Part shown: positions 30,128 through 40,353 of the stretch, one piece after another
Layout of the letters: every line of letters begins with the position of its first letter
How positions within the stretch are numbered: the stretch's first letter is position 1
Origin: Mycolicibacterium insubricum
GTDB taxonomy: Bacteria; Actinomycetota; Actinomycetes; Mycobacteriales; Mycobacteriaceae
Length of the DNA: 64,000 nt
Assembly (NCBI RefSeq): GCF_010731615.1
Contig: NZ_AP022618.1
Location: forward strand, 3,286,001-3,350,000
Direction of reading: 5' to 3'
Program-made: the position numbers and the translations under genes
The notes under the pieces: generated by a model
Database searches by the model: none
What the model saw: only the letters and a program-made list of their open reading frames with translations
Told to the model about the DNA's origin: nothing

Positions 30128-30648
30128 TGCCCTACCTCATCACCGGCAAGCGGATCGGCGTCGATCGGCTGGTCGACGGACTGCTCACCGCCCGGGCCGG
30201 CACGACACAGCGGGAATGGGCGAAAACCGCCCTGATCGACGCCAATCCGGCGCTCGGCCGCGCAGCGGTGCCCAGGGGCACCCTGTTGCGGATCCCGAAG
30301 ATGACGAACCTGCGGCAGGATCTCAGCGCCCTCGGCGAGGTGCTCGAGAGCGCCCGTCGTGCCGACGTTGCCGCGACCATCGCCGGGTTACCCGCTCGCG
30401 CGGCCAAGGACTGCGCCGCGGCGCGCAACCTGCAGAAACAGCGGTCCGAGCATCTCGATCGACTCGCGGCCGGCGCCGCCAATCGCGGACCTGGTCTGGG
30501 CAAGCGCAGCCTCAGCCGGCTCCGCAACGGCCTGGATCAAACTGTCGCAGACGCCGATGCCCGCGCCGAACGACTTTCGGCGGCCGTACCGAACTGGCTG
30601 GACCGCCTAGCGGCGCTCGACGAGCTGCAAGCCCAGCGACGGTACTAG
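30127..30648 (+). CDS. LysM/phage-tail-X-like protein with helical C terminus
   Basis: 173 aa. The first 60 residues resemble a tail protein X/LysM-like fold: EWAKTALIDANPALGRAAVP followed by RGTLLRIP. The remainder (about residues 75–170) is charged and predicted helical, with possible coiled coil (QRSEHLDRL, ADARAERLSAAV). The start shares a base with the previous stop. It could be a short structural linker. Too short to be a normal tape measure. Confidence 0.6.
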   Translation: MPYLITGKRIGVDRLVDGLLTARAGTTQREWAKTALIDANPALGRAAVPRGTLLRIPKMTNLRQDLSALGEVLESARRADVAATIAGLPARAAKDCAAARNLQKQRSEHLDRLAAGAANRGPGLGKRSLSRLRNGLDQTVADADARAERLSAAVPNWLDRLAALDELQAQRRY

Positions 30649-30676
30649 CGCACACGCGACGGGAGGGTGTGATGCC

Positions 30677-31900
30677 ATGAGCAACGCGCGGGCGGCGGCT
30701 GGCGTCACCGCGGCATTGGTCACGCTGGTGCAGCAGGCCGTCGACACCCTGGGCATCACGCCCGGCCCGGTGGTCACCGCCTCCAGTCTGGAGGACAGCG
30801 GCGATCACGGCCGAATCAGCATCACGCTGTACCGAATCACGCGAAACGGATACCTCGGCAACGACACCCTGCCCAGCCGGCACGGTACCGGGCGAATACA
30901 CACGACCCCTCGGGCAGCTTTCGATCTGCACTATCTGCTCTGTTTCCGTGCCGATTCAGATTTCGACGCCCACACCATGCTCGCAGCGGCGGCCGTTGCC
31001 GTGGAGGCACAGCCCACAGTGTCGGCGAACCTGCTGGCGCTGGCAGCGGCCGATCATCCGGAGATCGTCGGCAACGACCTTGCCGACGCTGCCGAGTACG
31101 TGCGATTGAGCACCGAAACCCTCGGCTCCGACGAGGTCGCCCGGCTCTGGGCGCTGTACCCGCCCGGTTCCTTCGCTCCGACCCTCGCCGTCACTGCCGG
31201 GCCGGTGGTGATCGACTCGACCTTGGTGGCCCCGCCGACGTATCCGGTCCGCACGGTGGGCAATTCGATTCGGCCGAGCACGGCGGGCCCGCGGCTGGAT
31301 ACCATCGCGGGGCCCGACGGTATCGGGGCGCCGATCCGAGCCACATCCGCGCCGGCGCCGCTTACGTTGCGCGGTGCCGGATTTTGCGCCGGCGGGCAAA
31401 TGGACGCACTCATCGACGGCGTTGTCGCACCTACCACTGTCGTCGACGACGGCGAGATCACTGTCGCGACGCCCATTCTCGACGCCGGCGGCCATCGGAT
31501 TCAGGTACGCCGCAGCGATCCCCCGGGAGACAGTCAGGTGTCAAGCACTCGACAGCTCCAGTTCAGCGAAACCCGGGTGGCCTGGATCGTGCCGAGCATC
31601 GACGGCACACCCACGGTGGCGGCCGCGGCACCCCCGGCCATCGGCTCGGGGGTGATCAGCGCAACGGTGCACCCCCCGGTTCGGCGGGGTCAGCGGGTTT
31701 CGCTGATCCTGGACACCGACGCACGTACTCTCGTGCTGCCGTGCGCACCCCTCGCGGATGCCCCCGGCACCGGCGTGGACTTCCCCTTCCTAGACCTGCC
31801 CTCGGCTACCTATCGGATCACACTGGACGTCAACGGGGTACGCAGCATTCCGCCGGTCGATGCCAGCGACAGGTACGCACCGATAGCGGTGACGCTGTGA
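30677..31900 (+). CDS. DUF4255 sheath/tube terminator (Afp16-like) with IPT-like domain
   Basis: 407 aa. The N-terminal DUF4255/Pvc16 domain (about residues 1–190; VVTASSLEDSGDHGRISITL, FDLHYLLCFRADSDF, AEYVRLSTETLGSDEVARLW) caps the distal end of the sheath and tube. A second domain (about 215–300) looks like an IPT/TIG Ig-like fold (LTLRGAGFCAGGQMDALIDG). GGGAGGG upstream supports ATG 30677. Order relative to the ATPase is reversed compared with Afp. Confidence 0.85.
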   Translation: MSNARAAAGVTAALVTLVQQAVDTLGITPGPVVTASSLEDSGDHGRISITLYRITRNGYLGNDTLPSRHGTGRIHTTPRAAFDLHYLLCFRADSDFDAHTMLAAAAVAVEAQPTVSANLLALAAADHPEIVGNDLADAAEYVRLSTETLGSDEVARLWALYPPGSFAPTLAVTAGPVVIDSTLVAPPTYPVRTVGNSIRPSTAGPRLDTIAGPDGIGAPIRATSAPAPLTLRGAGFCAGGQMDALIDGVVAPTTVVDDGEITVATPILDAGGHRIQVRRSDPPGDSQVSSTRQLQFSETRVAWIVPSIDGTPTVAAAAPPAIGSGVISATVHPPVRRGQRVSLILDTDARTLVLPCAPLADAPGTGVDFPFLDLPSATYRITLDVNGVRSIPPVDASDRYAPIAVTL

Positions 31901-33882
31901 ACAGCCCCGACCCACGCTGTCCATCGGCGACTGCAGAACTGCAGCGCTGGTGGTATCGCGAGAATCAACGCCATCTGGCGCTTTCTGCCGCTGCCGTCAC
32001 CGCTCGGCTCGTCGGTGACCTGGCTGCCGCCGAGACCGGTGAGCAGGCCGCCAGGGATGTGGCCAGCGACGTATTGCATCGCACCGGCATCCGGGTGGGA
32101 ATAGAAACTGTCTCCACACTGTTTGACCTGACCCGGTTTGAAACCAGCATTGTGGTGGCCGCCGCAGCCCCCGAGCTGGGCGTGGCGGAACCCGGCGGCA
32201 TCAGCTTTCAGCAAGCCCTGGAGAACTTGCCGGAACCGCACTGGAGTGCGGTACTCCCGGACCGGCCGTTGCGAGGTTGGCGACTGCTGACTCTTCCGGG
32301 GTCCGCTACCGGCATCGGGATGACCAACATCGCCCTGACGCTCGATGAGCGGGTCCTACACGGACTGCTCGGGGCCCGCACCGTCGACGGGCAGCTCGCC
32401 GGGCTGGCCGAACTGGCCAGCCCGGTGTGCGAACTGACCGACGCACAGACGACCTCAGCGCAGCGCCTGGCCCGGATGTGTGCTTCGGCGGCCGGCGGGG
32501 GGCCAGGCTTCGAACCGGTGGTGCTGACCGGCGAGGATCAGTTGACTCGCCGTCAGGTCACAATCACCGCCGGCGCCGAACTCAGCTATGAGGCGCTGGT
32601 GGTGCGCGGTGACGGGCTGCGGCCGGCGACGCGTCTGCCCGAGCATCCGGCGGACCGGGCGGCTCTCACTCGACTGCTGGCGCGTGAAGCGGGCCTGGGC
32701 CGGCGACTGCTTCTCATCGAGGCCGAGAGCCTCGACGATATCGCAGAATTCGGCCGCCAGACGGCCGCGCACGGCGCTCCAGTAGTGCTCTCGGTGCCCG
32801 TGGTGTCAGCTGAGAACAGCCATTCCGATCTACCGAGAATCCTCATCCCACCGTGCACCGTTGCCGACCGCGTGGCGCTGCTGCAGGCCGATCTCAGCCT
32901 GCACGGGCGGCCGATCGAGAGCGACGCTGCGCGCGACCTTGCCGCCAGGCATGCACTGACCGCCGCGCAAGTTCCCACCGTGGTTTCCCGTGCCGTCCGA
33001 TTGACCGCCGAAGACGGTCCGGTATCCCTCAACGAACTGGAGGAGGCCGCGCACTCCGCTGCCGCTCAACCTCTCTCAGGACTGGCGATGGTGCGTCGCG
33101 CCCACGCCCAACTGTCCGATCTGGTGTTGCCTGATTCGGCGCTGCGCAGCCTGCACGCCTTGGTGGCCACCGTGCGCCAGCGCGAGCGGGTGTACGGCGA
33201 GTGGGGTTACCGCACCCGGCTGCGCGGCACCGGTGTCACCGCCATGTTCGCCGGGCCGTCGGGCACCGGGAAGACCACCGCGGCCGAAGCCGTCGCGCAC
33301 GAGCTGGGGCGCGATGTCGTCGCCGTGGATCTCAGCCAGGTGGTGAGCAAGTACATCGGCGACACGCAGAAGAATCTCGCCACGCTGTTCGCCGCCAACG
33401 AGGGCGGTTCGGTCCTGTTGTTCGATGAGGGGGATGCGTTGTTCGGCCGTCGCACCGCTGTGCGGGACAGCCATGACAGGTACGCCAACCTCGAGGTGAG
33501 CTATCTGCTGCAACGTATGGAGACATTCGACGGCATTGCGATCATCACCACCAATACCCGGGAGAACGTCGACTCCGCCTTTACCCGCCGATTTCGCTTC
33601 GTGGTGAATTTCCCGTTCCCCGATCAGGCCCAACGTGCGCAGCTGTGGAGCGCCGCATTTCCGGCCGGGGTGCCTACCGAGGGCCTGCAACCGGAGCGAC
33701 TGGCCCAGCTATCGGTCAGTGGCGGCACGATCAGCCAGATCGCCATGCACGCAGCGTTCCTCGCCGCCGACGAAGGCTGCCCGGTGACCATGTCACATCT
33801 GCTGCAGGCCGTGCGCATCGAATGTGACAAACTGGAACGCGCGCTGGCAGCCAATGAGGTCAAGGGCTGGGTTACCCAGTGA
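31897..33882 (+). CDS. AAA+ ATPase, Afp15-like
   Basis: 661 aa. The C-terminal AAA+ module has Walker A GPSGTGKT at residues 453–460, Walker B LLFDEGDA (Asp510-Glu511), sensor 1 TTNT, and an arginine-finger-like FTRRFRF. The N-terminal half is a degenerate, helical domain that places ring assembly near GLAMVRRAHAQLSDLVLP. Afp15-type ATPases are needed for particle assembly in relatives; their presence distinguishes CIS of this class from R-type pyocins. GTG 31897 overlaps the DUF4255 stop, and the next gene's GTG overlaps its own. Confidence 0.9.
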   Translation: MNSPDPRCPSATAELQRWWYRENQRHLALSAAAVTARLVGDLAAAETGEQAARDVASDVLHRTGIRVGIETVSTLFDLTRFETSIVVAAAAPELGVAEPGGISFQQALENLPEPHWSAVLPDRPLRGWRLLTLPGSATGIGMTNIALTLDERVLHGLLGARTVDGQLAGLAELASPVCELTDAQTTSAQRLARMCASAAGGGPGFEPVVLTGEDQLTRRQVTITAGAELSYEALVVRGDGLRPATRLPEHPADRAALTRLLAREAGLGRRLLLIEAESLDDIAEFGRQTAAHGAPVVLSVPVVSAENSHSDLPRILIPPCTVADRVALLQADLSLHGRPIESDAARDLAARHALTAAQVPTVVSRAVRLTAEDGPVSLNELEEAAHSAAAQPLSGLAMVRRAHAQLSDLVLPDSALRSLHALVATVRQRERVYGEWGYRTRLRGTGVTAMFAGPSGTGKTTAAEAVAHELGRDVVAVDLSQVVSKYIGDTQKNLATLFAANEGGSVLLFDEGDALFGRRTAVRDSHDRYANLEVSYLLQRMETFDGIAIITTNTRENVDSAFTRRFRFVVNFPFPDQAQRAQLWSAAFPAGVPTEGLQPERLAQLSVSGGTISQIAMHAAFLAADEGCPVTMSHLLQAVRIECDKLERALAANEVKGWVTQ

Positions 33883-36662
33883 CCGAACCCCGCGATGGCA
33901 GTCGCGACTGGGTCGCGCCGCCGGCCCCCTACACAGTCGACTACGGCGGCGAGCAACGCACCATCACCCGGGAACAGTGGAGCCCGGAAGATCCCACGTT
34001 CGCCCGGATTAACCTCGGAGCGTTCAACATTCCGCGGTCCAAGGGCCCATGGCAGCAGCACTATGACAGGTTGGCGAAAGACAATGCCCTGCAGGCGGTC
34101 ACCTCGGTCAGCTCCGGGAGAATCAGTGCGGCGCTGTGGCAGCAACGGGCGCCCACCGCCGAGCTGCGCAACCTGTGGCTGCTGCGGATGGGATGGCCCA
34201 GGGCCCAGGCCCCCAGCTGGTGGGAAGAAGCCGGCGGAAACAACAGCGACGGAACCGAGTTCAATCCCCGTGCCGGTGGCAAAGCCGCCCAAATCGACCA
34301 CATCGTGGAACTGCAGCTCGGGGGGACCAATGTGCCGGAGAACCTTGCACCGCACACCGACACCGACAATACGGCCAGCGGGCGCGAGATTTGGACGGGT
34401 CTGCGCAGCGCGGCGCAGTCCGCTGCCACTGAGATAGCCAAGCGGCCGGGCGGCAACAAGCTGACAAGCCTGGCGCTGCACTTCGATTCGGCAAAGCAGT
34501 CGGGCGCCTATGACCTCGGGGATCCACTTCCCGAGCTGCCGGCTCCCGGTGCCTCCAATCGAGCAGAGGTGCTCGCCAGCCGCAAGGGCAAGGCGAAAAC
34601 GGCGCTGCGTGTGCATTTCACCGCGGAGAAGGATCGCGAAAACCGGACGCGGCCGACCGAAGCGGATATGACTGTTCAAGCGGCGATGAACTCGACGCTG
34701 CCGGAGTACCCCATCCGGGCCGCGACCTCGGCTGTGCTTCGGGTATCCGAGACCGCAGACAAGGACCAGATCGAGAACTCCACTATTCCTGAGAACCACG
34801 CGGCTCGTGAGTTGATCAGCGGGATGGTGCTATCCCAGCTGCACCGCCCAAAGGGTTCCGGCAAGACCCACACCATCGACGCCTGGCTGGATTCACCCGC
34901 CCATCCCGCCGAGGGCGGCCGTAAGAAGACGCGCAATCCCATCAAGTTCGACCAGGGCGACAAACCGATCAAGCTCACCGTCACCGATCCCAAGGGCACC
35001 GGGAAGCTTCAAATGCCGGACAAGGGGACGGCCGTGGCCTTCACTTATCCGTATCTGTCCCGCGGCCAGATGACGCTCAAACTCAACGACGCCGGCGAAC
35101 TTTCCGGACACGGCACGTTGACCCCAAGCGTACCGCTGCTGTCCAAGGTGCCGATCATCGTCGACTGGGATTCGACGGGATTGCGCGGATCGATACAGCC
35201 GCCTGTTGACAAGCTCAGCCTGCCGCCCTTCCGGATCACCGAGGCGGCTCTAACGGTTTCATTCGCCCCCGAGTTGTCGGCCGGCGGGCACATCGCCTTC
35301 GTGATCGGCAGCTTCGCCGAGGGGCGGATCACCGCCGGAGTCGACACCCGGGGGCTTTACGCCACCGGCGACCTCGCTGCCAAGATACCGGGGCTGGACG
35401 CCGCCGGCGGCCATGTCGAGTACCGACCGTCCACGGGTTTGACCGGGTGGGCCGAGGCGCGCGCCAGCAAGGGCACCGGCGTGATCCGATCCGGGTTGTT
35501 GAGGGTTGACCTCGCCCAGGGTAATTGGAGCGTCCAGGGCGAAGTTTCCGCGATGCTGCCGGGTGACTCGCCGGCCGTTCTGTCTGCCAAGCGGGTCGGC
35601 GACAAAGTGGTGTATTCGGGTCGGGCCACACTGAATGTCCCCGGCCTGCATCCCGTAGAGGTCACCGACCTCAGCTATGACGGCACACAAGTGTCCGGCA
35701 GCGCCCGTACAACATTTTCCGTTCTCGGAGCAACGGGCACGTTGGTGCTGGGTTACCGCGACGGTAAGTTCACCGGCCGCGGGGACGCTGAGCTGAAGCG
35801 AGGCAAATTCACCGGTAAGCTCGGCGCCGAACTGCATCCGACCGGAGCGCTAACCGGGACGGGTTCCGGACAGATCGAGTTCAAGCCTGGCTTGGTCGGG
35901 GCCGTCAGGCTCGAGTACGGAGCGGACCGACGGTTGAAGACAACCGGCGAAATACGTTTCCCGCCTTACACTTTCCTGCAGCCACACAGCAACCGAAGGC
36001 AGATATTTCAACGCAGCTTACCCGATATTCCGCTATTCGCCATCCCGCTCGGAGTCGGGGCAGTGGGGCTCGTGGGACGCATCGGCGGCGGTTTGGCGGT
36101 GCGGTACGGATACGGGCCGGGTGTGCTGCGCGACATGGTAATTCGCGCGACCATGTATCCGCTCGAACCGGATCATCAGCTCGAGGCGGCCGCCGAGGCC
36201 ACCCTGGACCTGCCCGCCGAGGCCGGTATCGAACTGTCAGTGCGGGCCGGGATAGGGGCATCGGTGGCCTTTGCCAGTGCTACCGGGGGAATCACCGTTG
36301 TCGGTGGCGTGCTGCTGCGCGGCGGCATGTCGGCAAAGGCGACGCTGAGCTACGCGCGCGATGTGCTGATTCTCGATGCCGCCGCGAAGATTTCCGCCAC
36401 TCCGATTCTCACGCTGCGGGTTGACGCCGACATCGTCATCGAGGCGGTGACCGGCGGCTCGTGGCGCTGGCCCTACAACCTGGCCGCCTATTCGTTGCCG
36501 CTCGGTGGCGAGTTCGGTTTGATCGCGCCGTTTTCCTACCGCAGTGATCAACCCCTGCGCCTACCGGCGGTAAGCGACATCCGGTGGATCGTGCCCGACA
36601 TCGATGTCACGGCCCTTGCTACCCAGGTCGGCAACCGCGTTCGCGCGGCGATCAGCAGCTAG
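33879..36662 (+). CDS. Large CIS-linked protein with HNH-like motif; candidate payload
   Basis: 927 aa, last gene of the operon. Near residues 140–164 lies an HNH-nuclease-like pattern: Asp140-His141-Ile, Gly148-Gly149, Asn155-Leu, and Asn164 followed by TASG. The rest is strand-rich. From about residue 380 to 690 come repeated Gly-rich strands (GHGTLTPSVPL, GRGDAELKRGKFTGK, GTGSGQIEFKPG), and the C-terminal 240 residues have a further glycine-rich module. No signal peptide or clear membrane helix is seen. Position after the ATPase is typical of CIS cargo, but nuclease activity and loading are inferred. It could instead be structural. Confidence 0.6.
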   Translation: MTEPRDGSRDWVAPPAPYTVDYGGEQRTITREQWSPEDPTFARINLGAFNIPRSKGPWQQHYDRLAKDNALQAVTSVSSGRISAALWQQRAPTAELRNLWLLRMGWPRAQAPSWWEEAGGNNSDGTEFNPRAGGKAAQIDHIVELQLGGTNVPENLAPHTDTDNTASGREIWTGLRSAAQSAATEIAKRPGGNKLTSLALHFDSAKQSGAYDLGDPLPELPAPGASNRAEVLASRKGKAKTALRVHFTAEKDRENRTRPTEADMTVQAAMNSTLPEYPIRAATSAVLRVSETADKDQIENSTIPENHAARELISGMVLSQLHRPKGSGKTHTIDAWLDSPAHPAEGGRKKTRNPIKFDQGDKPIKLTVTDPKGTGKLQMPDKGTAVAFTYPYLSRGQMTLKLNDAGELSGHGTLTPSVPLLSKVPIIVDWDSTGLRGSIQPPVDKLSLPPFRITEAALTVSFAPELSAGGHIAFVIGSFAEGRITAGVDTRGLYATGDLAAKIPGLDAAGGHVEYRPSTGLTGWAEARASKGTGVIRSGLLRVDLAQGNWSVQGEVSAMLPGDSPAVLSAKRVGDKVVYSGRATLNVPGLHPVEVTDLSYDGTQVSGSARTTFSVLGATGTLVLGYRDGKFTGRGDAELKRGKFTGKLGAELHPTGALTGTGSGQIEFKPGLVGAVRLEYGADRRLKTTGEIRFPPYTFLQPHSNRRQIFQRSLPDIPLFAIPLGVGAVGLVGRIGGGLAVRYGYGPGVLRDMVIRATMYPLEPDHQLEAAAEATLDLPAEAGIELSVRAGIGASVAFASATGGITVVGGVLLRGGMSAKATLSYARDVLILDAAAKISATPILTLRVDADIVIEAVTGGSWRWPYNLAAYSLPLGGEFGLIAPFSYRSDQPLRLPAVSDIRWIVPDIDVTALATQVGNRVRAAISS

Positions 36663-36711
36663 CCAAGCACGCAGTAGACAACCAATCTGTGCCAGCACGG
36701 TGTCGGCAGGC

Positions 36712-37845
<1,134 letters not shown>

Positions 37846-37860
37846 TCAGGAGAACCCTCG

Positions 37861-38739
37861 ATGCACGACGCTCCCCCGCCGTCACCGGACCCCCAGCCCG
37901 ACGGGCCGGTGGGCGCCGCACCGGAGTCGGTGGACACAGCGCAGGCCGTCGCACCCGAGACCGCGGAGGCCGTCGCACCCGCGGCCGCGGAGGCCGTCGC
38001 ACCCGCGGCCGCGCAGGTCCAGCCCGCGCCGTCCGAGCCGGCCGCCGAGGAGTACCCGTCGGGCTACGCCGAGCCCTATCCTGATCCCGCGGCGCAGCAG
38101 ACCTATGTCGCGCCGCCGATGACCTATCCCGGCTACCCGGGCGCGGCCACCGCGCCGGCGCCGTTTCCCGGATCACCGGAGTACCGCCAGCTCTACGGTT
38201 CCAGCCCGGGCTACCCCGGCACCATGCCGCCGCCGGTGGCCTATCCGGCCCGGCGCCGACGCTGGCGCACCTGGGCCGGCGCCGCGGCGGCCGCCCTGGT
38301 CGCCGCGGGCGCGGTGTTCGGTGTGGCGGCCCTGGCCCGCAGCCACGGCTCCGGCAGCGTCGGGTCGATCACCGATGCCACCGCCAAGGACTCGATCCAG
38401 CGGTTCCTCAACGCCCTGGCCGAACAGGACCTGGAGACCATCTCCCGCAATCAGCTCTGCGGCCTGTACGACGGGATCACCGACCGGCGGGCCGACGAGG
38501 CGGTGGCGAAGCTGGCCAGCGCGGCGTACCGCAAGCAGTACTCCAAGACCGAGGTGACCTCGATCGACGCGCTGGTGCCGACGTCGGACCTGGCCGCCCA
38601 GGTGCTGTTCACCATGAAGGCCACCCCGGCCGGAAGTCAGCGCGGGACCGCCGAGCGTCAGGGCATCGCGCAGGTACAGCTGGTCAAGGACCAGGTGCTG
38701 ACCTGCTCGTACATCCCGCACGTCGCGATGACCTTCTGA
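37861..38739 (+). CDS. Membrane-anchored protein, Rv2203-like
   Basis: 292 aa, unknown function. A proline/alanine-rich cytoplasmic N terminus (to about residue 135) includes a short tandem VAPAAAEA repeat and tyrosine-proline-glycine motifs. One membrane helix follows (AGAAAAALVAAGAVFGVAALA), then an extracytoplasmic domain (about 170–292) predicted to have a mixed alpha/beta fold with two cysteines. M. tuberculosis Rv2203 (230 aa) holds the same place. AGGAGA precedes the ATG. A terminator hairpin follows. Confidence 0.82.
   Translation: MHDAPPPSPDPQPDGPVGAAPESVDTAQAVAPETAEAVAPAAAEAVAPAAAQVQPAPSEPAAEEYPSGYAEPYPDPAAQQTYVAPPMTYPGYPGAATAPAPFPGSPEYRQLYGSSPGYPGTMPPPVAYPARRRRWRTWAGAAAAALVAAGAVFGVAALARSHGSGSVGSITDATAKDSIQRFLNALAEQDLETISRNQLCGLYDGITDRRADEAVAKLASAAYRKQYSKTEVTSIDALVPTSDLAAQVLFTMKATPAGSQRGTAERQGIAQVQLVKDQVLTCSYIPHVAMTF
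37941..38010 (+). repeat. 24-bp tandem repeat inside the Rv2203-like gene
   Basis: Two perfect 24-base copies (37963–37986 and 37987–38010) preceded by a diverged copy from 37941. They encode AEAVAPAA units in the disordered N-terminal region. In-frame repeat number could vary among strains. Confidence 0.75.
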
Positions 38740-38764
38740 TCCGCACAGCCTGACCCGCACAACG

Positions 38765-38801
38765 CAGCGCGGCCGCACCCGGATCGGGTGCGGCCGCGCT
38801 G
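38765..38801. terminator. Bidirectional terminator between convergent genes
   Basis: Perfect 17-bp GC-rich inverted repeat (38765–38781 with 38785–38801) around GAT, placed between the convergent Rv2203-like gene and the Fe-S carrier gene. Symmetric, so it can serve both. Confidence 0.8.
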
Positions 38802-38816
38802 TGCTGTGCTGTGAGG

Positions 38817-39185
38817 TCAGTTGAACGAGTCGCCGCAGGCGCACGAGCCGGTGGCGTTGGGGTTGTCGATGGTGAACCCCTGCTTCTCGATGGTGTCAAC
38901 GAAGTCGATGACGGCGCCCTGCACGTAGGGGGCGCTCATCCGGTCCACGGTCAGGTTGACCCCGGCGAAGTCGACGACCAGGTCGCCGTCGAGGCTGCGG
39001 TCGTCGAAGAACAGGTTGTAGCGCAGGCCCGCGCAGCCGCCGGGCTGGACCGCGATGCGCAGCGCCAGGTCGTCGCGACCTTCCTGGTCGAGCAGCGAGC
39101 GTGCCTTGCTCGCCGCCGCCTCGGTCAGGGTTACGCCGTGTGCCTCGGTTGCGGCCTGAGTAGCCGCGTCGTCCTGAACAGTCAT
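38817..39185 (-). CDS. A-type iron-sulfur carrier (HesB/ErpA-like, Rv2204c)
   Basis: 122 aa of the HesB/IscA/ErpA family, which accepts or delivers Fe-S clusters. The three conserved cysteines are present: one in QPGGCAGL and two in the C-terminal SCACGDSF. The first half has the helical LTEAAASKARSLL segment. ATG 39185 has AGGAG upstream; the open frame extends far beyond by chance. It may supply Fe-S targets encoded nearby such as LipA or QcrA, but this is inferred. Confidence 0.9.
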   Translation of the reverse strand: MTVQDDAATQAATEAHGVTLTEAAASKARSLLDQEGRDDLALRIAVQPGGCAGLRYNLFFDDRSLDGDLVVDFAGVNLTVDRMSAPYVQGAVIDFVDTIEKQGFTIDNPNATGSCACGDSFN

Positions 39186-39256
39186 TGTTTCTCCTCGATT
39201 GCGCGGCGCACCGGCCGCGGAATGTCCAGCTGCTTTAACGGTACCCCGAATGCCGG

Positions 39257-40330
39257 TTATTCCCGAGTCGCCCACCCGTCGACGCCCTCGGCGGTGACTA
39301 GGGCCAGGCCGTGCAGCTGGTTCGCGGCGTCGTCGATGGCCAGGCGCAACGAGCCCGCGTAGTCCACCAGCGAGGCCGCCCGGGCCACCCCGGCGGCGTT
39401 CAGTGTCCGCTCGTCGAGGTCGACCTGCCCGGCCAGCACCACCACCGGTACCAGGCGGCGACCGGCCGCGACGGCCAGCGCGCTGATCACCTTGCCGTGC
39501 AGCGACTGGTCGTCGATCCGGCCCTCCCCGGTGACGATCAGGTCGCTGCCGTCGATATCGGCGCGCAGCCCGGTGTGATCGGCGATGACGGCCGCGCCGG
39601 ACTCGCGGCGCGCGCCGAGCGCCAGCAGCGCCGCACCCAGTCCCCCGGCGGCCCCGGCACCCGGCAGCCCGGATACCGGCCCGGCGCCCATCCCGTCGAG
39701 CACGACCGCCCATTCGGCCAGCCGGTCTTCGAGTTGCGCGACGGTGTCGGCGTCGGCGCCCTTCTGCGGCCCGAACACCGTCGCGGCACCGCCGGGGCCC
39801 AGCAGCGGGTGTTCGACGTCGGTGGCGGCGATGAGCTCGACGCCGGACAGACGGGCCCGGGCGTCCACGGGACCACCGAGCGCCTCGATCATGCCCCGGC
39901 CGCCGTCGGTGCAGCAGCTGCCGCCCAGCCCGACGACGATCCGGCGCGCCCCGCCGTCGCACGCCGCCGCGATCAGGTCTCCGACGCCCCCGCTGTGCGC
40001 GGCCAGCGCGGTGTGCGGCGTGGGCGGTCCGGGCAGCAGCGCCAGCCCGCAGGCCTGCGCGGATTCCAGGTAGGCGGTGTCGCCGATGGACACCCAGTCG
40101 GCGTCGACGGTGTCGGCCAGCGGGCCGGCGACCGGTACCCGGTGCCTGGTGCCGTTTCGGGCGGCCAGCACGTCGACGAACCCCGGGCCACCGTCGGACT
40201 GCGGCGCCAGCTTCAACACGTCGTCGGGCCGCGCGCTCCGCCAGCCCGCCGCGATGGCCTCGGCGGCCGCCACCGCGGTCAGGCTGTCACCGAAACAGTC
40301 CGGAGCGATCAGCACGCGCAGCACGGTCAT
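39257..40330 (-). CDS. Glycerate kinase family protein (Rv2205c)
   Basis: 357 aa, GarK/GlxK-type glycerate kinase: begins [19 protein letters not shown] with the family's early FxxSLTA motif, then [10 protein letters not shown], a central [14 protein letters not shown] and GPQKGADAD. It should phosphorylate glycerate to a phosphoglycerate with ATP. Lies divergent from the DUF3043 gene, as in M. tuberculosis. The start is an ATG with only a weak ribosome site. Confidence 0.88.
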   Translation of the reverse strand: MTVLRVLIAPDCFGDSLTAVAAAEAIAAGWRSARPDDVLKLAPQSDGGPGFVDVLAARNGTRHRVPVAGPLADTVDADWVSIGDTAYLESAQACGLALLPGPPTPHTALAAHSGGVGDLIAAACDGGARRIVVGLGGSCCTDGGRGMIEALGGPVDARARLSGVELIAATDVEHPLLGPGGAATVFGPQKGADADTVAQLEDRLAEWAVVLDGMGAGPVSGLPGAGAAGGLGAALLALGARRESGAAVIADHTGLRADIDGSDLIVTGEGRIDDQSLHGKVISALAVAAGRRLVPVVVLAGQVDLDERTLNAAGVARAASLVDYAGSLRLAIDDAANQLHGLALVTAEGVDGWATRE

Positions 40331-40353
40331 CCCGGCAGGGTACGGTGATCTGC

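Noticed and set aside
11233..36711. Prophage or R-type pyocin
   Set aside because: No capsid, portal, terminase, lysis or integrase genes; Afp15-like ATPase and DUF4255 cap indicate the extracellular-CIS class instead.
11233..36711. Type VI secretion system
   Set aside because: No TssJ/L/M membrane complex or ClpV unfoldase; the ATPase is of the Afp15 type.
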